Position numbers and translations under genes: made by a program. This document shows positions 43,067-53,799 of a DNA stretch of 64,000 nucleotides, one piece after another. A model generated the notes under the pieces. The model did not search any database. It worked only from the letters and a program-made list of their open reading frames with translations, and had not been told where the DNA came from. This stretch comes from Litsea cubeba (lineage: Eukaryota; Streptophyta; Magnoliopsida; Laurales; Lauraceae): contig CM022953.1 of assembly GCA_012931725.1 (NCBI GenBank), forward strand, positions 27,818,030 through 27,882,029. Reading direction: 5' to 3'. The stretch's first letter is position 1; every line of letters starts with the position of its first letter.

Positions 43067-44240
43067 TCAAGGGTAGTACCGCTTTAAGAACTTGCCGTTG
43101 ATGGGCAGCATACATCTGTCACCTTCCATGTTTAGGAGTGCGTATGCGCCATTGGAGAAAACTTTGTCGATGACGTAGGGTCCCTCCCATTTCGGCTCAA
43201 ATTTGCCTTTGGACTTGTGAGCGAAGACCATTGGTCTTTTTACCGCAAGAACCAAGTCATTCTTTTTGTAGGCGCGTTGCCTGACCTTTTTATCGAAAGA
43301 TCCTGCCATGCGTGCTTGGTAAAGTTCAATGCTTTGTTGAGCTTCGAGCCGTCTCTCATCGAGATTGTCCAGCTCATGGAGCCGCAATTTGACATTGCTT
43401 TCTTGAGTCATGTCATTTTGCAAGGATACCCTCAAGGAAGGAATTTGTACTTCCAAGGGCACGACAGCTTCGCATCCATAGACCAAGGAGAATGGTGTGC
43501 TATGGGTTGGTCCTCGAACGGTGGTTCGATAGGCCCACAAAGCTTCAGACATTTTGTCGCTCCAGTCTCTTTTGTGACTAGAGACCATTTTTTTTGAGGA
43601 TTTTGCAGAGTGTCTTGTTGAAAGCTTCTGCTAACCCGTTTGCTGCCGGATTGTATGGAGTCGAAGGACAGCTTTGGATTTTATATTTGTCGCAGAACCT
43701 GTAGAATCGATGATCCCGGAACTGTGGTCCGTTATCATGGACGAATCTTTTGGGTATGCCGAAACGACAAATGATGTTGGTGCGTAGGAAGTGAAGGACT
43801 GATGAGGTCTTCATTTCGTTAAACGCAAATGCTTCTGACCACTTGGAGAAGTAATCCGTAGCGGCGAAGATGAAGCGATGACCTTTGCTTGAAGGGGGAG
43901 AAATAGGACCTATAATGTCCATACCCCTAGGCTTCGAAAGGCCATGAGATCGCTGTAGGATGCAGCCATTCTGGAGGCATGTGAATGTAATCTCCATGAA
44001 CTTGGCATTGTTGGCAGCGCTTAGCAAATTGCATTGCGTCAGCTACCATGGTAGGCCAGTAATATCCTAACCTTTTTATCTGATCATAGAGCTTAGGTCC
44101 AGCCTGATGAGCTCCACAAAGACCAGCATGAACTTCTTTGAGTGTTTCTTCAGCCTCTTGTTGTGACAAGCAGCGTAGAAGTACTCCGTTGAAGGATTTC
44201 CTGTAAAGGATCTTTGAAGGAATATCCAAATGGAAGCTTT
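43067..44240 (-). pseudogene. Integrase of element P, complete in content but in three frames
   Basis: It follows gag-pol on the minus strand. Frame A (down to 43927) carries the zinc-binding region: HAGLCGAHQAGPKLYDQ, GYYWPTMVADAM, KRCQQCQ. Frame B (44027-43578) carries the catalytic core: GMDIIGPISPP, FVHDNGPQFRDHRF (Asp) and PYNPAANGLAEAFNKTL (Glu). Frame C (43588-43067) holds the C-terminal domain WAYRTTVRGPTHS ... FEPKWEGPYVIDKVF ... LKRYYP. Compared with O, P has an extra T near 43928 and an extra T in a run of eight at about 43587-43594. A third shift, between aRNase H and integrase, lies near the GGGG at 44241-44244. The protein is not expressible as written; the shifts may be real or assembly errors. 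Confidence 0.85.
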
Positions 44241-47200
44241 GGGGTTCGCCTTTGGATGCTTACCCGTTCTTTTGGATCTTCAGGTAGGATTCCGAACATA
44301 ATGTAATCAATGAACGGATCCCTCCAGTCGCCAATTGAAGTTTGAAGGATTGAAATCCGACTTCCGACCACTTGGTGGCATTCAGCAACTGCTTGGTGTG
44401 TGTTAAGAGGAGGAAGGATTCTCCTTTCGCACACTGTGATTTGCATGTTTTCCCCTTCCTGGATTGCCATGGATGCGGCAAGTCCGGCTAGGGCATCCGC
44501 ACGTATGTTTTCACCTCTACGAATGTGGGTGATGTGACAGATGTCAAACTTTTGCAGAAGTGATTGTGCCTTGTTGTAGTAGGGCAACAAATCTGGCTTC
44601 CTGACTTCAAATTTCTGATTCATCTGGTTGACGATCAGTTGAGAGTCTCCAAAGACTTCCAGCATGGTGATACCGGATTCGATGGCGAGTTCCAATCCTA
44701 AGATCAGAGCTTGATATTCAGCTGCATTGTTTGTGCATGGTTCCAGTAGCGAGAAAGCGTGTGGAATCATGTATTTGTCGGGGCTAACAAAGAGGATGCC
44801 AACTCCCGAGATCAGCTGTCTTTTTTCATTTGTCCTGGTTGCACCGTCAAAGTACATGTCCCAGGAGGCACTTTGTGAGAAAGTCTCCACATTGTAGACT
44901 GGTTCGTCTGGGAGATCATCTCTGAGTGGAGAATCTTTAGGCAATGGATGCTCTGCGAGGAAGTCCGCTAGAGCTTGCCCTTTGATTGCTTTTTGTGGTA
45001 CATACCTAATATCAAATTGTGACAGAAGGATGGACCATTTTGCCAGTCGAGCATTGAGAGAACCTGCCTTTGTGACAAGGACCTTCAAGAGGTTGACCCT
45101 CGAGACCAGGTAGACTGTGTTGGAAAGCAAGTAGTGACGCAGCTTTTGTACGGCGAACATCACTGCAAGACATTCTTTTTCGACTGGAGAGTAGCGATGC
45201 TCTGCACCTACTAGCATGCGGCTGAGGTAATATAGAGCAGCTTCTTTTCTTTGATCATTTTCTTGCGCAAGCAGAGCTCCCAGAGAGTGATCAAGGGCTC
45301 TTGTGTACAAGATGAATGGTTTTCCAGTGGTAGGAGCAGCTAACACTGGAGGTTTTGTCAGGTATGACTTGATGTCTTGGAAAGCAGCTTCACAGTCAGC
45401 ATCCCAGACAAAGTTTACACCTTTTTTCATCAACCGGGAGAATGGACGGCATTTCCCCGAAAGATTGGAGATGAACCGTCTGATGTAGGCCAATCTCCCT
45501 TGAAGCCCTTTGAGTTCTCTCAAGGTTCTTGGAGAGGGCATTTCTAGAATGGCTTTGACTTTTATGGGGTCAAGCTCTATTCCAGCTTTCCGAACTAAGA
45601 ATCCGAGGAACTTACCCGACGAGACGCCGAAGAAGCATTTCAATGGATTCATTCGCAGTTTGTGTTTGCGAAGCCGGAGGAAGACTTCTCGAAGGTTTTC
45701 GAGATGATCTTCTTTTCTTTTGCTTTTGACGGCGAGGTCATCAACGTAACATTCAACCGTCTTGTGCTGCATATCTTGGAATATTTTCATCATAGCCCTC
45801 TGATATGTGGCACCAGCATTCTTCAGACCAAATGGCATGACAGTGTAACAATACACGCCAAATGGGGTTCGAAAGGATGTATGTTTTTCATCCTCAGGAT
45901 GCATCTTTATCTGATTGTAGCCAGAGAAACCATCCATGAATGTCATTCGCTCGAATCCACAGGTATTATCAATCATTACCTCTGGTATGGGGAGCGGAAA
46001 TTCATCTTTTGGGCATGCGCCATTCAGGTCTCTATAATCAATACAGACCCTGATCTGCCCATTTTTCTTTGTCACGGGGACAATGTTGGCCAACCATTCA
46101 GGATGTTGTTCCTCACGGATGAAGCCGACGCTTTTGAGTTTTTGAACTTCTTGTTCAATTTTATCCATCACATCTGGACGGAATCTTCTTTGGCCTTGCT
46201 TGACAGGCTTGATGTCTTCTTGAAGATTGAGTTTGTGAACTGCTATTTTGGGGTCTAAGCCTGGCATTTCAGCGTAAGACCATGCAAAGCAATCAACGAA
46301 CTCACGAAGAAAGGAGATATACTCGGGTAACTCATCATCCTTTATATTCTTGCTTATGAATACAGGACGTGGGTTATCTGGTGTTCCCAAGTCTATCTTT
46401 TGAACAGGATCTTCTGTTGGAAGGTTCGAAGGTGGTTCCTCCACAATATTTTCGGAGGCTTCCAGCTCAACGAAACCTTCTGGGGTTTCAAGGGCATTTC
46501 CAGACCAAGGTTTTGTTCCTTTCCACGGGTCTTCTTGATCGGTAATTTTCCCAAGGCTTGCTATGAGATGATCCCAATCGCCTGTTGAAACCGAGTCGAA
46601 GTAGGCTACTTCTTTTGGAGATGAGGGTTCTTCTGGGTCAGAAGTCCACACGTCTGTGCCATCGGACAACTCCTCTTCATTTTCGGAGAAATCGTGCCAA
46701 TTGGATGAGCTTCCTGGATCTTTGTCAGGTGACTCATCAAAGAGATATCCAGGGAGATCGATGTCTTCATGGATTTGAGATGTTGAGGCTTGGTCAGTAT
46801 ATTGACTTTTAAGCCTTTGTGTCAACTGTCTCAAGGGAGTGTCAGGATCATACCCTAACCCGTGTGAAGACTTTTCTATATAGCCGTAGAGTCTCCAATC
46901 TTCCAGCTGGCTTTTGGTCAAGACGGGCCCCAATGGCGTGAGAATACCGCGTCCTTCTCCCAAACCGACTGGGTTTTGAGCGTCATAGCCCATTTTCTTC
47001 ATAATAGCTTGTGCCACAGAACTGTATAAGGATAGTTGAGGCGTACCTTTATTTTGGAAAGGTTCAAGCATGGAGTTTGATGAAGAAGCATCCGATCTAT
47101 GGAAGAAGATCGGCTTTTCCTTTGTTGAAGTTGCTGGAACAACGAAGGAAGCTGACGTAGGATCTTCTATGTCAGAAGTTGTCTCCATTGGAGTAAGAGC

Positions 47201-50200
47201 AGGCTGAACTTGCTGAGTGTCAGCTTGGCTTGACGATGTGTCGTCTTCTGGCTCTGAATCCGAGTCCGTGTCTTGCATGATAGACACGAAAGAGACAACA
47301 AATTTGCCCCCAGGCTTTTGTTTTGCCTTCTTCACTTTAGTTGTGATGACCAAAGGCTTTGAAGATTTGAGGGAGATGATGAAGGGAGTTTGAATGCTCT
47401 CTTCAGATTTACCGGATGGTTTATTTTCTTCCGGTGATTGTTGAGGAGCTTTGCCTTTATCTTTCTGGAGATTTTCGGCAAAGGATGCTGTATGCTTCTC
47501 CTCTTCTTCTTTTTCACCTTCATACATCTGTGAGTCTGCGAAGTGGACTTCTTTACCTTTGAAGGGTTTTCTGTCTGCAAAGACTCGATGTATCATGCCG
47601 TCGTCGCCAACAAACTTGATGCATTGATGTAGAGTTGAAGGGACAACACCATTCTCATGGATCCAAGGGCGTCCGAGAAGGATGTTGTAGCATGAAGGGG
47701 TCTTTATTGCATACACTGTGACCTCAGAGATAAGATCACCGATCTGCAACTTGAACCTAATTTTACCGATAGGCCTTTGAGTACTCCCATCGTATCCAAA
47801 GATAGATACAGATGTGTGGCTCAGTTTGCTGGGTGGGATGCCCAACTCTTCAAGAGCCGATGTGGAGATGAGGTTGAGTGCAGAACCTGGGTCGATCTGA
47901 ACTCTATGCATAGGCATTTCCTTGATATACCCTGTGAAGTACAGGGGTCGGTTATGCCTGGTTTCGCCAAGTAGGAGGTCATCCTTTGTGAAGGCGATGG
48001 TTGCACTGGCTGCTTTTTTAACCGAGAGGCATTCAATGCATGATCCCTCAGTTTTCTTCTTTTCTCCCTTTGAGGAGGCTTCTGAGTTTTTGACCCGGTA
48101 ATCCATTTCAATTTGGAGGACTTGCGGGGCATGTTTGTCGACATCCTCATTCAGCTTTTGTAATTCCGAAATGAGATTATCACGAGTGTGCGGAGACATT
48201 CGCAACAAATCTAGGATGTGCAGACGTGCAGGTATGTGCTTGAAGTGTTCAATCAAGTCATACTTGAAAGCCTCCTTAGGGCCTGCATGTTCATCATTGT
48301 TGCCACTAGGGGCGCTTACAACATCTTTTCCCGAAGGATTTACATATGTAAAGGAAGATTGGTTGTAATTTTTGTGGTAGTCCCGGCCAGAGCGGGTGCC
48401 TCTACCAACTTCGAGAGCTTCTTGAGAAGGGTCTTCGTTTGGAAGATTGTCTTCAGGATCAAGAGGCTGTCGTTTTTCATTTGCTGAGGATGCATCAGCA
48501 GCAGAGTTACCATCCTCAGTGATTGTGTTGCATGGAGCATTTTCCGGGAACAAGTCCTGAACAGCATCCAGCAATCTTTCTTCTTCGTTGACTAATTCAT
48601 CGTCCCAAGCATCAATGGCTGGGAATTCTTCAGTCAGGAAGGGTGTGAACTTTGAAGTCACAGTCTCAGGAGAAGAAACCTGAGAGGGTGTCATCTCAGT
48701 GAAAGTCACGTGAGACGAGGTGGCTCCAGAAGATATATTGCTAGGCGTCGCCGGAGTGTAAGTGCTCTCATCAGACGATGCTTCGGAAGAGCTATAATCC
48801 CGAATTATCACATTACAGGAAGCTCTGACGGGAGACGTTGCCTGATCGGAGTCAGACTCATCCTCGGATGTGAGAGGATCGTCTATCCAGCAATTTTCTC
48901 CATTTTCAGGAGTTAAGGGAGGATGTACCTGGTGGTCTTCAGGGACTTCAGGCTCTGGATTGCGAGGAGGCTCGTTGACGCGTTCTTGCTCTTGTTCTAG
49001 AGCGAGTCGCTGCAAGATCCTTGCATATTCTTCAAGATCAGGCATGGGAGCCGGATCTTCTTCTTCATCATCTCTTTGTGGCTCAACATTGTTGATTTCC
49101 ACTGGAGTAATGAGAGGTGCTGGTTCAGCAGCATTTTCTTGTACAGCTTCTTGGTCTTCTTCATCATCAGACCAGGATCCTTGTGGCTGTAGGGGGTTAT
49201 ACCAGATTACTGGCATAAGATGAGACTCAGGAACCCATTCTTCATCGGAGAGATATTCTCCTGTTTCAAGGGACTCCTCCCACTCATCTGTGTAGTTGGA
49301 TTCGAATCCATCATCGGTGTCGCTGGACTCGTATCCATCAATGGAGAATCCAACTACCGAATTGCAAGAGTATGATGTCTCCTGCATGGCTTCTTTAAAT
49401 TGAGGTGGCATGAAATCATTGAGAGTGAATTTCCTTACCCCCTTTGAAGTCTCTGGAAGGGATGTTTTTGTTACCTCCAGTGAAGCGGTAGAGGAAGCCT
49501 CTGCCTTTTCTTTGACCTCTAGTTTTGGCTGGGTCTTCTCTTGCCGTTTGAGCTTGAGGAGATGTTTCCTAGCCTGCCTTCGCTGTTGAGCTGTAGGCTT
49601 TATTTTCACGACCTCCCAATTTTCATCTTCCAGGAGATCGGGATGTACCCATATCGGTTGTCCGTCTGGTGTCGGGTAAGGAACCAGTTCCTCGGACGCT
49701 TGGATTGAGTTTATCACCTTGAAGGAAGTAGTGATCTTCTTCTTCGGTGATTTTGATGTTTGTCCACATGTCACCATGTTGACGGAGGCAGACCCATAGT
49801 TTTTGTCAAAGGTGATGACTCCGTTTTTCCACATCTCATTTATTTTCTCTCTCACAACGAAGCATTGATTGAGAGGATGCGAGATCATCTGGTGGTATGG
49901 ACAGTACCGAGGATCGTTGGTTTTGCCAACATCACCCGGTCTTTTTGGTTCAGGCAAGGTGAGCTTGCCATTCGCCACAAGAGCCCCGAAGATTTCATCA
50001 ACATCTTCATCAAACGGGTATTTCTTCTCTACTCGTTCTTTGAAGGCATCAGAGAGTTCAGGTTTCTTACCAACAGCTTTGTTTTCAGCTTTCTTTGGTG
50101 GCTGAGGAGCTGACTTGGTCTGCACATTGAGGACCTCTTTCTTCTTTGGTTTTGAGGTCGTAATGGCGGTTGGCTCTTTTCTTGATGATTTCTGACTGTT

Positions 50201-52126
50201 GAGGTCTTTAATCACCGTTTCAGCTTCCATGGAAGCTTCTAGGAGTTCTCCCAGGTTTTTTGATTTATTGCCGATGATCATGGAGCGGATTCTGGCTCTC
50301 ATGTTGTTTCGGCAGATGTCGACTAGCGACGCTTGTGGCAATACATCAGAACATTTGTATGCCATTGCTTTCCACTTGTGAATGAAGTCATATGTTGATT
50401 CATTCTCCCCCTGTTTTAGGCTGCACAGCTGAGCCATAGTAGCGGGGTGATCCTCACCTTTGAAGTGAGTCAGGAAGCGTGTCTCTAGCATGGCCCAGTT
50501 TTGGATTGAGTCCTCCGGCAGAGTGGAGTACCAATCGAAGGCCGTACCTTTTAAGGTACTTGCAAAGAGGTGAATCTTGAGTGCATCTTGATCCGCAATA
50601 GCTCCCGTCAGGATCTTGAAGTGGATGACGTGCTGTCTGGCTGATCCTTTCCCCGTATATGTTTGGAGAGTAGGATGCTTGAATTTGGTGGGGAACGGGA
50701 CCGAGTCCATCCATAAGGGATATGGTGGCTTGATCCCATGCTCCTTGAGTATATCCTCTTCTTTTGCTTTGGCGAGGATACCGTCTACGTCCTTTTTGGT
50801 AAGGGCGCGTGACTCATTTTCTTCTCTATTTACCTCGTCGTCTTGATGATTCGGAGGAGGTTCATTGTTCGCCTGATTTTGGAAGGCGAGGAGAAGGTTT
50901 TCCATCAGAGTTTCAATCCTCTGCTGGCCCTGTTCCAACTGCTGGATGCGGGTGATCGCATCTTCTGGAGGTGGATTGCGGGGTGGTGGCTCAGAATTTG
51001 TAGCCAAGACATTCATCCTTCGTGACTCGAACGAAGAAACTGTCCTGGTGACTGAGCTGGGGCTCATTCTTTTTGAAGAGGAGCTTGAGGAAGGATCACT
51101 CTGCTGTCCTTTGCTTGAAGGAGCAGGGGATTCTTCTGAATGTCTTCTTGTCCTGGAGACGCTGCGGGTCATCGGACGTCGGACATGGATTTTTGTTGCT
51201 GATTTTTGGCGCCTTCTGGTTTTTCCAACCATATGGACGGCAGCAACTTGGTTGGGTCTTTCTTTTTCGACCCATTTGGGAGAGACTTGAAGTGTGGGAG
51301 GCTGGGTCCTTTGCTTCTCTAGTCTCTTTTGTCGGTACGACGCGCGGCGGCGTATACGACGAGCAATTTGAGCTTCAGTCAGCTCTGACTGGGCTTTGAC
51401 GATGAAGGATGTGCTCCCTCGGGCGCAGCAGCCGAGCCTGTCTTCTTTGTAGCTGGGCAAGGACAGGATGCGAACCCTATCCTTCGCCAGTTGCAGCGAA
51501 GCTTTGAATTTTTGAAGTTCGGCCCCTGTAGAGATGAAGGGTCGAACTGCAGGTTTGTAGGCCTTAGCAGGTGCTTGTGGAGGCCTTGTGATGCATGACT
51601 TGATTTTGGGCTTGTAGGAACAAGCCGGCTCATGCTGGGTTGACTTGGAAGTCAGGTTGGAGATGGGTCTCTCCTCTTTCATGTAGGCAAGAGGATAGAA
51701 CTGGTTCTCCTTGAGTGGGGCCAGGAATGCTGGCTTAGTGGATGTCTGGGACCTTCTCTGTTTTGGTGAAGGTCTTGGGGACCAAGTCTTGGGGTAGACC
51801 TGGTTGTTTGCAGGTTGAGGCTTCGTGGGGCTGCCACGGGCTTCAGGCCTTCTGGTGCTCGCCTTTGGTGTCACGGTAGTGACACGTTGAGAGGCGAGTT
51901 TCTGCTTCTTGGAGGGAGCAGTTTGTTCCTCAGGAAGTGGGAATGGTCCCAGCGTTCCAAAGACGATAGTCCGGGGAGTCGAGGTCGACCCGGAGTTCAG
52001 AGAGTTGCCGAGGGAGTTGACACTTCGGCAGCTGATTGGGCGCTTGTAGGTGCGCGTGGTTTGCTTCTGTTGAAGCATGAGTTGGTGCTTGTTTTCATCG
52101 AAAGTAATGGTTAGTGAAGCTGCCAT
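44150..52126 (-). CDS. Gag-protease-RT-RNaseH-aRNaseH polyprotein of element P (about 2,658 aa)
   Basis: I start at MAASLTITFDENK (ATG at 52126-52124, context AACAATGGC) rather than the ATG 12 codons upstream. Numbering from there, residues 1-460 are a basic, Ser/Pro/Arg-rich extension. Gag core is about 475-640 (PTLQTYTGKG, LKGTAFDWYSTLP, MKAMAYK-like region). A CX2HX4HX4C knuckle (CPYHQMISHPLNQC) is near 742, followed by a long acidic linker. Protease is near 1410 (VQIDPGSALNLIS). A G-patch-like motif is near 1710 (IMKKMGYDAQNPVGLGEGRG). RT spans about 1960-2160 with CYVDDLAVKS near 2126. RNase H is near 2280 (YTRALDHSLGALLAQEN) and aRNase H near 2420 (DMYFDGATRTNEKRQL). No stop interrupts it. 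It leaves the integrase frame near 44240 and stops at 44150. Confidence 0.92.
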   Translation of the reverse strand: MAASLTITFDENKHQLMLQQKQTTRTYKRPISCRSVNSLGNSLNSGSTSTPRTIVFGTLGPFPLPEEQTAPSKKQKLASQRVTTVTPKASTRRPEARGSPTKPQPANNQVYPKTWSPRPSPKQRRSQTSTKPAFLAPLKENQFYPLAYMKEERPISNLTSKSTQHEPACSYKPKIKSCITRPPQAPAKAYKPAVRPFISTGAELQKFKASLQLAKDRVRILSLPSYKEDRLGCCARGSTSFIVKAQSELTEAQIARRIRRRASYRQKRLEKQRTQPPTLQVSPKWVEKERPNQVAAVHMVGKTRRRQKSATKIHVRRPMTRSVSRTRRHSEESPAPSSKGQQSDPSSSSSSKRMSPSSVTRTVSSFESRRMNVLATNSEPPPRNPPPEDAITRIQQLEQGQQRIETLMENLLLAFQNQANNEPPPNHQDDEVNREENESRALTKKDVDGILAKAKEEDILKEHGIKPPYPLWMDSVPFPTKFKHPTLQTYTGKGSARQHVIHFKILTGAIADQDALKIHLFASTLKGTAFDWYSTLPEDSIQNWAMLETRFLTHFKGEDHPATMAQLCSLKQGENESTYDFIHKWKAMAYKCSDVLPQASLVDICRNNMRARIRSMIIGNKSKNLGELLEASMEAETVIKDLNSQKSSRKEPTAITTSKPKKKEVLNVQTKSAPQPPKKAENKAVGKKPELSDAFKERVEKKYPFDEDVDEIFGALVANGKLTLPEPKRPGDVGKTNDPRYCPYHQMISHPLNQCFVVREKINEMWKNGVITFDKNYGSASVNMVTCGQTSKSPKKKITTSFKVINSIQASEELVPYPTPDGQPIWVHPDLLEDENWEVVKIKPTAQQRRQARKHLLKLKRQEKTQPKLEVKEKAEASSTASLEVTKTSLPETSKGVRKFTLNDFMPPQFKEAMQETSYSCNSVVGFSIDGYESSDTDDGFESNYTDEWEESLETGEYLSDEEWVPESHLMPVIWYNPLQPQGSWSDDEEDQEAVQENAAEPAPLITPVEINNVEPQRDDEEEDPAPMPDLEEYARILQRLALEQEQERVNEPPRNPEPEVPEDHQVHPPLTPENGENCWIDDPLTSEDESDSDQATSPVRASCNVIIRDYSSSEASSDESTYTPATPSNISSGATSSHVTFTEMTPSQVSSPETVTSKFTPFLTEEFPAIDAWDDELVNEEERLLDAVQDLFPENAPCNTITEDGNSAADASSANEKRQPLDPEDNLPNEDPSQEALEVGRGTRSGRDYHKNYNQSSFTYVNPSGKDVVSAPSGNNDEHAGPKEAFKYDLIEHFKHIPARLHILDLLRMSPHTRDNLISELQKLNEDVDKHAPQVLQIEMDYRVKNSEASSKGEKKKTEGSCIECLSVKKAASATIAFTKDDLLLGETRHNRPLYFTGYIKEMPMHRVQIDPGSALNLISTSALEELGIPPSKLSHTSVSIFGYDGSTQRPIGKIRFKLQIGDLISEVTVYAIKTPSCYNILLGRPWIHENGVVPSTLHQCIKFVGDDGMIHRVFADRKPFKGKEVHFADSQMYEGEKEEEEKHTASFAENLQKDKGKAPQQSPEENKPSGKSEESIQTPFIISLKSSKPLVITTKVKKAKQKPGGKFVVSFVSIMQDTDSDSEPEDDTSSSQADTQQVQPALTPMETTSDIEDPTSASFVVPATSTKEKPIFFHRSDASSSNSMLEPFQNKGTPQLSLYSSVAQAIMKKMGYDAQNPVGLGEGRGILTPLGPVLTKSQLEDWRLYGYIEKSSHGLGYDPDTPLRQLTQRLKSQYTDQASTSQIHEDIDLPGYLFDESPDKDPGSSSNWHDFSENEEELSDGTDVWTSDPEEPSSPKEVAYFDSVSTGDWDHLIASLGKITDQEDPWKGTKPWSGNALETPEGFVELEASENIVEEPPSNLPTEDPVQKIDLGTPDNPRPVFISKNIKDDELPEYISFLREFVDCFAWSYAEMPGLDPKIAVHKLNLQEDIKPVKQGQRRFRPDVMDKIEQEVQKLKSVGFIREEQHPEWLANIVPVTKKNGQIRVCIDYRDLNGACPKDEFPLPIPEVMIDNTCGFERMTFMDGFSGYNQIKMHPEDEKHTSFRTPFGVYCYTVMPFGLKNAGATYQRAMMKIFQDMQHKTVECYVDDLAVKSKRKEDHLENLREVFLRLRKHKLRMNPLKCFFGVSSGKFLGFLVRKAGIELDPIKVKAILEMPSPRTLRELKGLQGRLAYIRRFISNLSGKCRPFSRLMKKGVNFVWDADCEAAFQDIKSYLTKPPVLAAPTTGKPFILYTRALDHSLGALLAQENDQRKEAALYYLSRMLVGAEHRYSPVEKECLAVMFAVQKLRHYLLSNTVYLVSRVNLLKVLVTKAGSLNARLAKWSILLSQFDIRYVPQKAIKGQALADFLAEHPLPKDSPLRDDLPDEPVYNVETFSQSASWDMYFDGATRTNEKRQLISGVGILFVSPDKYMIPHAFSLLEPCTNNAAEYQALILGLELAIESGITMLEVFGDSQLIVNQMNQKFEVRKPDLLPYYNKAQSLLQKFDICHITHIRRGENIRADALAGLAASMAIQEGENMQITVCERRILPPLNTHQAVAECHQVVGSRISILQTSIGDWRDPFIDYIMFGILPEDPKERVSIQRRTPKLPFGYSFKDPLQEILQRSTSTLLVTTRG

Positions 52127-53778
52127 TGTTAGTTTTCGAAAATTTCTGAAACAAGACCACATCCATTAGTAATCACAAGAATATAATGATCATAAATGGG
52201 AAGTTCTATGGTTTCGTCTTTTCAAATTGCTCGAGGTAGATGACCCAAGCAATATGAGGAAGGCAAAATGCCATAGAAGGTACAATTGTTCTGATCGCAG
52301 GTATGGTAAGCCCGGAATGGGCATCCCAGTGACTGCTAGAAGCAATTGTGAACTTAAATTCGACTTATCGAGAAGCAGAGCTTGCTCGAGGTAAGAAGAA
52401 TATAAAGTTGGAGTTACAGATGTGCCGGTCGCAATACAGTAGACCCTGAAAGGGCGTACTAGTACCGCTAGACACAAATGTTTTGAGACCGCATCCATGA
52501 GATGAGATTCTCTGTTTTGAAAGGTCAAGATTGGATTCATCAAAGAGAGCAGATGGTATTCCGATCTGAACACGGGCTCAGCGATTTCCGCGAGCGCCAG
52601 TGCTCAGAAAGAAATGAACCATAATTTCTCGGATCTGAATCTAAAGATGACGAGTTTTTTTTTTTTGAAAAGTCAATATCGGGTTCATCAAAGAAAGCAA
52701 AAGGCATTCCAATCTGAACACGGTCTCAACGATTTCGGTGAGCGCCAGTGCTCAGAAAGGAGAAGACCAAGATTTCTCCAATCTAAACCCAAAATGACGG
52801 AAGTTTTTTTTTTTTTTTTTGAAGATTTTGAAGATTTTTTTGAAGATTTTTTTTTTTTTAAATCTTTTTTTTTTATATTTTTTTTTATTTTTGTTTTTAA
52901 GATTTTTTTTTAAAAAAAATTTATTTTTTATTTTTTATTTTAAAATTTTTATTTTTATTTTTTAAAAAAAATTTATTTATTTTTTGTTTCAAAGACGAGA
53001 GAGTACACATAGGCCTCCTAACCCGGTCTTATGAAATCTTGATTGATAGAATTGCCCCCAGGTAAGGGTAGGATTACTTAATGAACCCGTTTGGAGGACC
53101 CTTGCCTAGAACAGTCAAGCTGTCTCCACACTCTGGACAAGGATTTTCTTTGAATCAACCATGATCAAAGAACACAGTTGGTTTAACCTTAGTGGTCTAT
53201 GTCTTTTTTTTATTTTATTTTTATTTTATTATATTTTTTTTATGAACTCATCGAAGAGAAACAATGGCCCAAAACCTTAGTCGAACAGGCTCAACATTTC
53301 TGCAAGCGCGATGAACGATAGGAACGGATCAAGGTTTCTCAATTTTGAATCCAAATTGAGAAATCTAAAATTTTTTATATATATATATATATATTTTTTT
53401 AGATCTTTAATGAACTCATCGAAGAGAAACAATGGCCCAACCCCCGATCCGAACACGGTCTCAACGATTTCCGTGAGCGCCAGTGCCCAGAAGGGAGAGG
53501 ATCAAAGTTTCTCAATTTTGAATCCAAAAATGAAAAATCTGATTTTTTTGTTTTTTGTTTAAAATTTTTTTTTTTGAAAAGAGAAAGAGTGGAAATAAAT
53601 TCAAAGAATTAGAAATTTCCAAACAAAAAATCTCATCTCATTTTTTTTAGATGCGGAATTCAACATAGGCCACCAATTATAAAGTAGCCAAGGAATCGAG
53701 AAAAGAAATATAAGCATAGAGCAAAATATATGATATGCAAATATTTCATTTCTAGCATCGTGTTCTCAAATAAACGGG
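52127..53778 (-). other. 5' leader of element P, with repeats and T/A tracts
   Basis: This 1.65-kb untranslated leader lies between the primer-binding site and the gag start. It contains four related modules of 80-90 bp (listed separately) separated by long T-rich (plus-strand) tracts, especially 52800-52990, plus a TATATA run at 53379-53393. No coding frame seen. Confidence 0.75.
52535..53500 (-). repeat. Four dispersed leader modules in P
   Basis: Modules at about 52535-52620, 52683-52768, 53243-53330 and 53410-53500. On the plus strand they share TCATCAAAGA(A)AGC or TCATCGAAGAGAAAC, then TCTGAACACGG, TCTCAACGATTTC and GTGAGCGCCAGTGC. The third is the most diverged. Starts within each pair are 148 and 167 bp apart, suggesting an original tandem unit of about 150-165 bp that includes the T tract. 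Confidence 0.8.
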
Positions 53779-53796
53779 TCCCACCGGGTGGAGCCA
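53779..53796 (-). other. Primer-binding site of element P
   Basis: Minus-strand TGGCTCCACCCGGTGGGA starts three bases after the 5' LTR end. It differs from the site used by N and G, so P primes from a different tRNA. I have not assigned the tRNA. Confidence 0.75.
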
Positions 53797-53799
53797 GCT

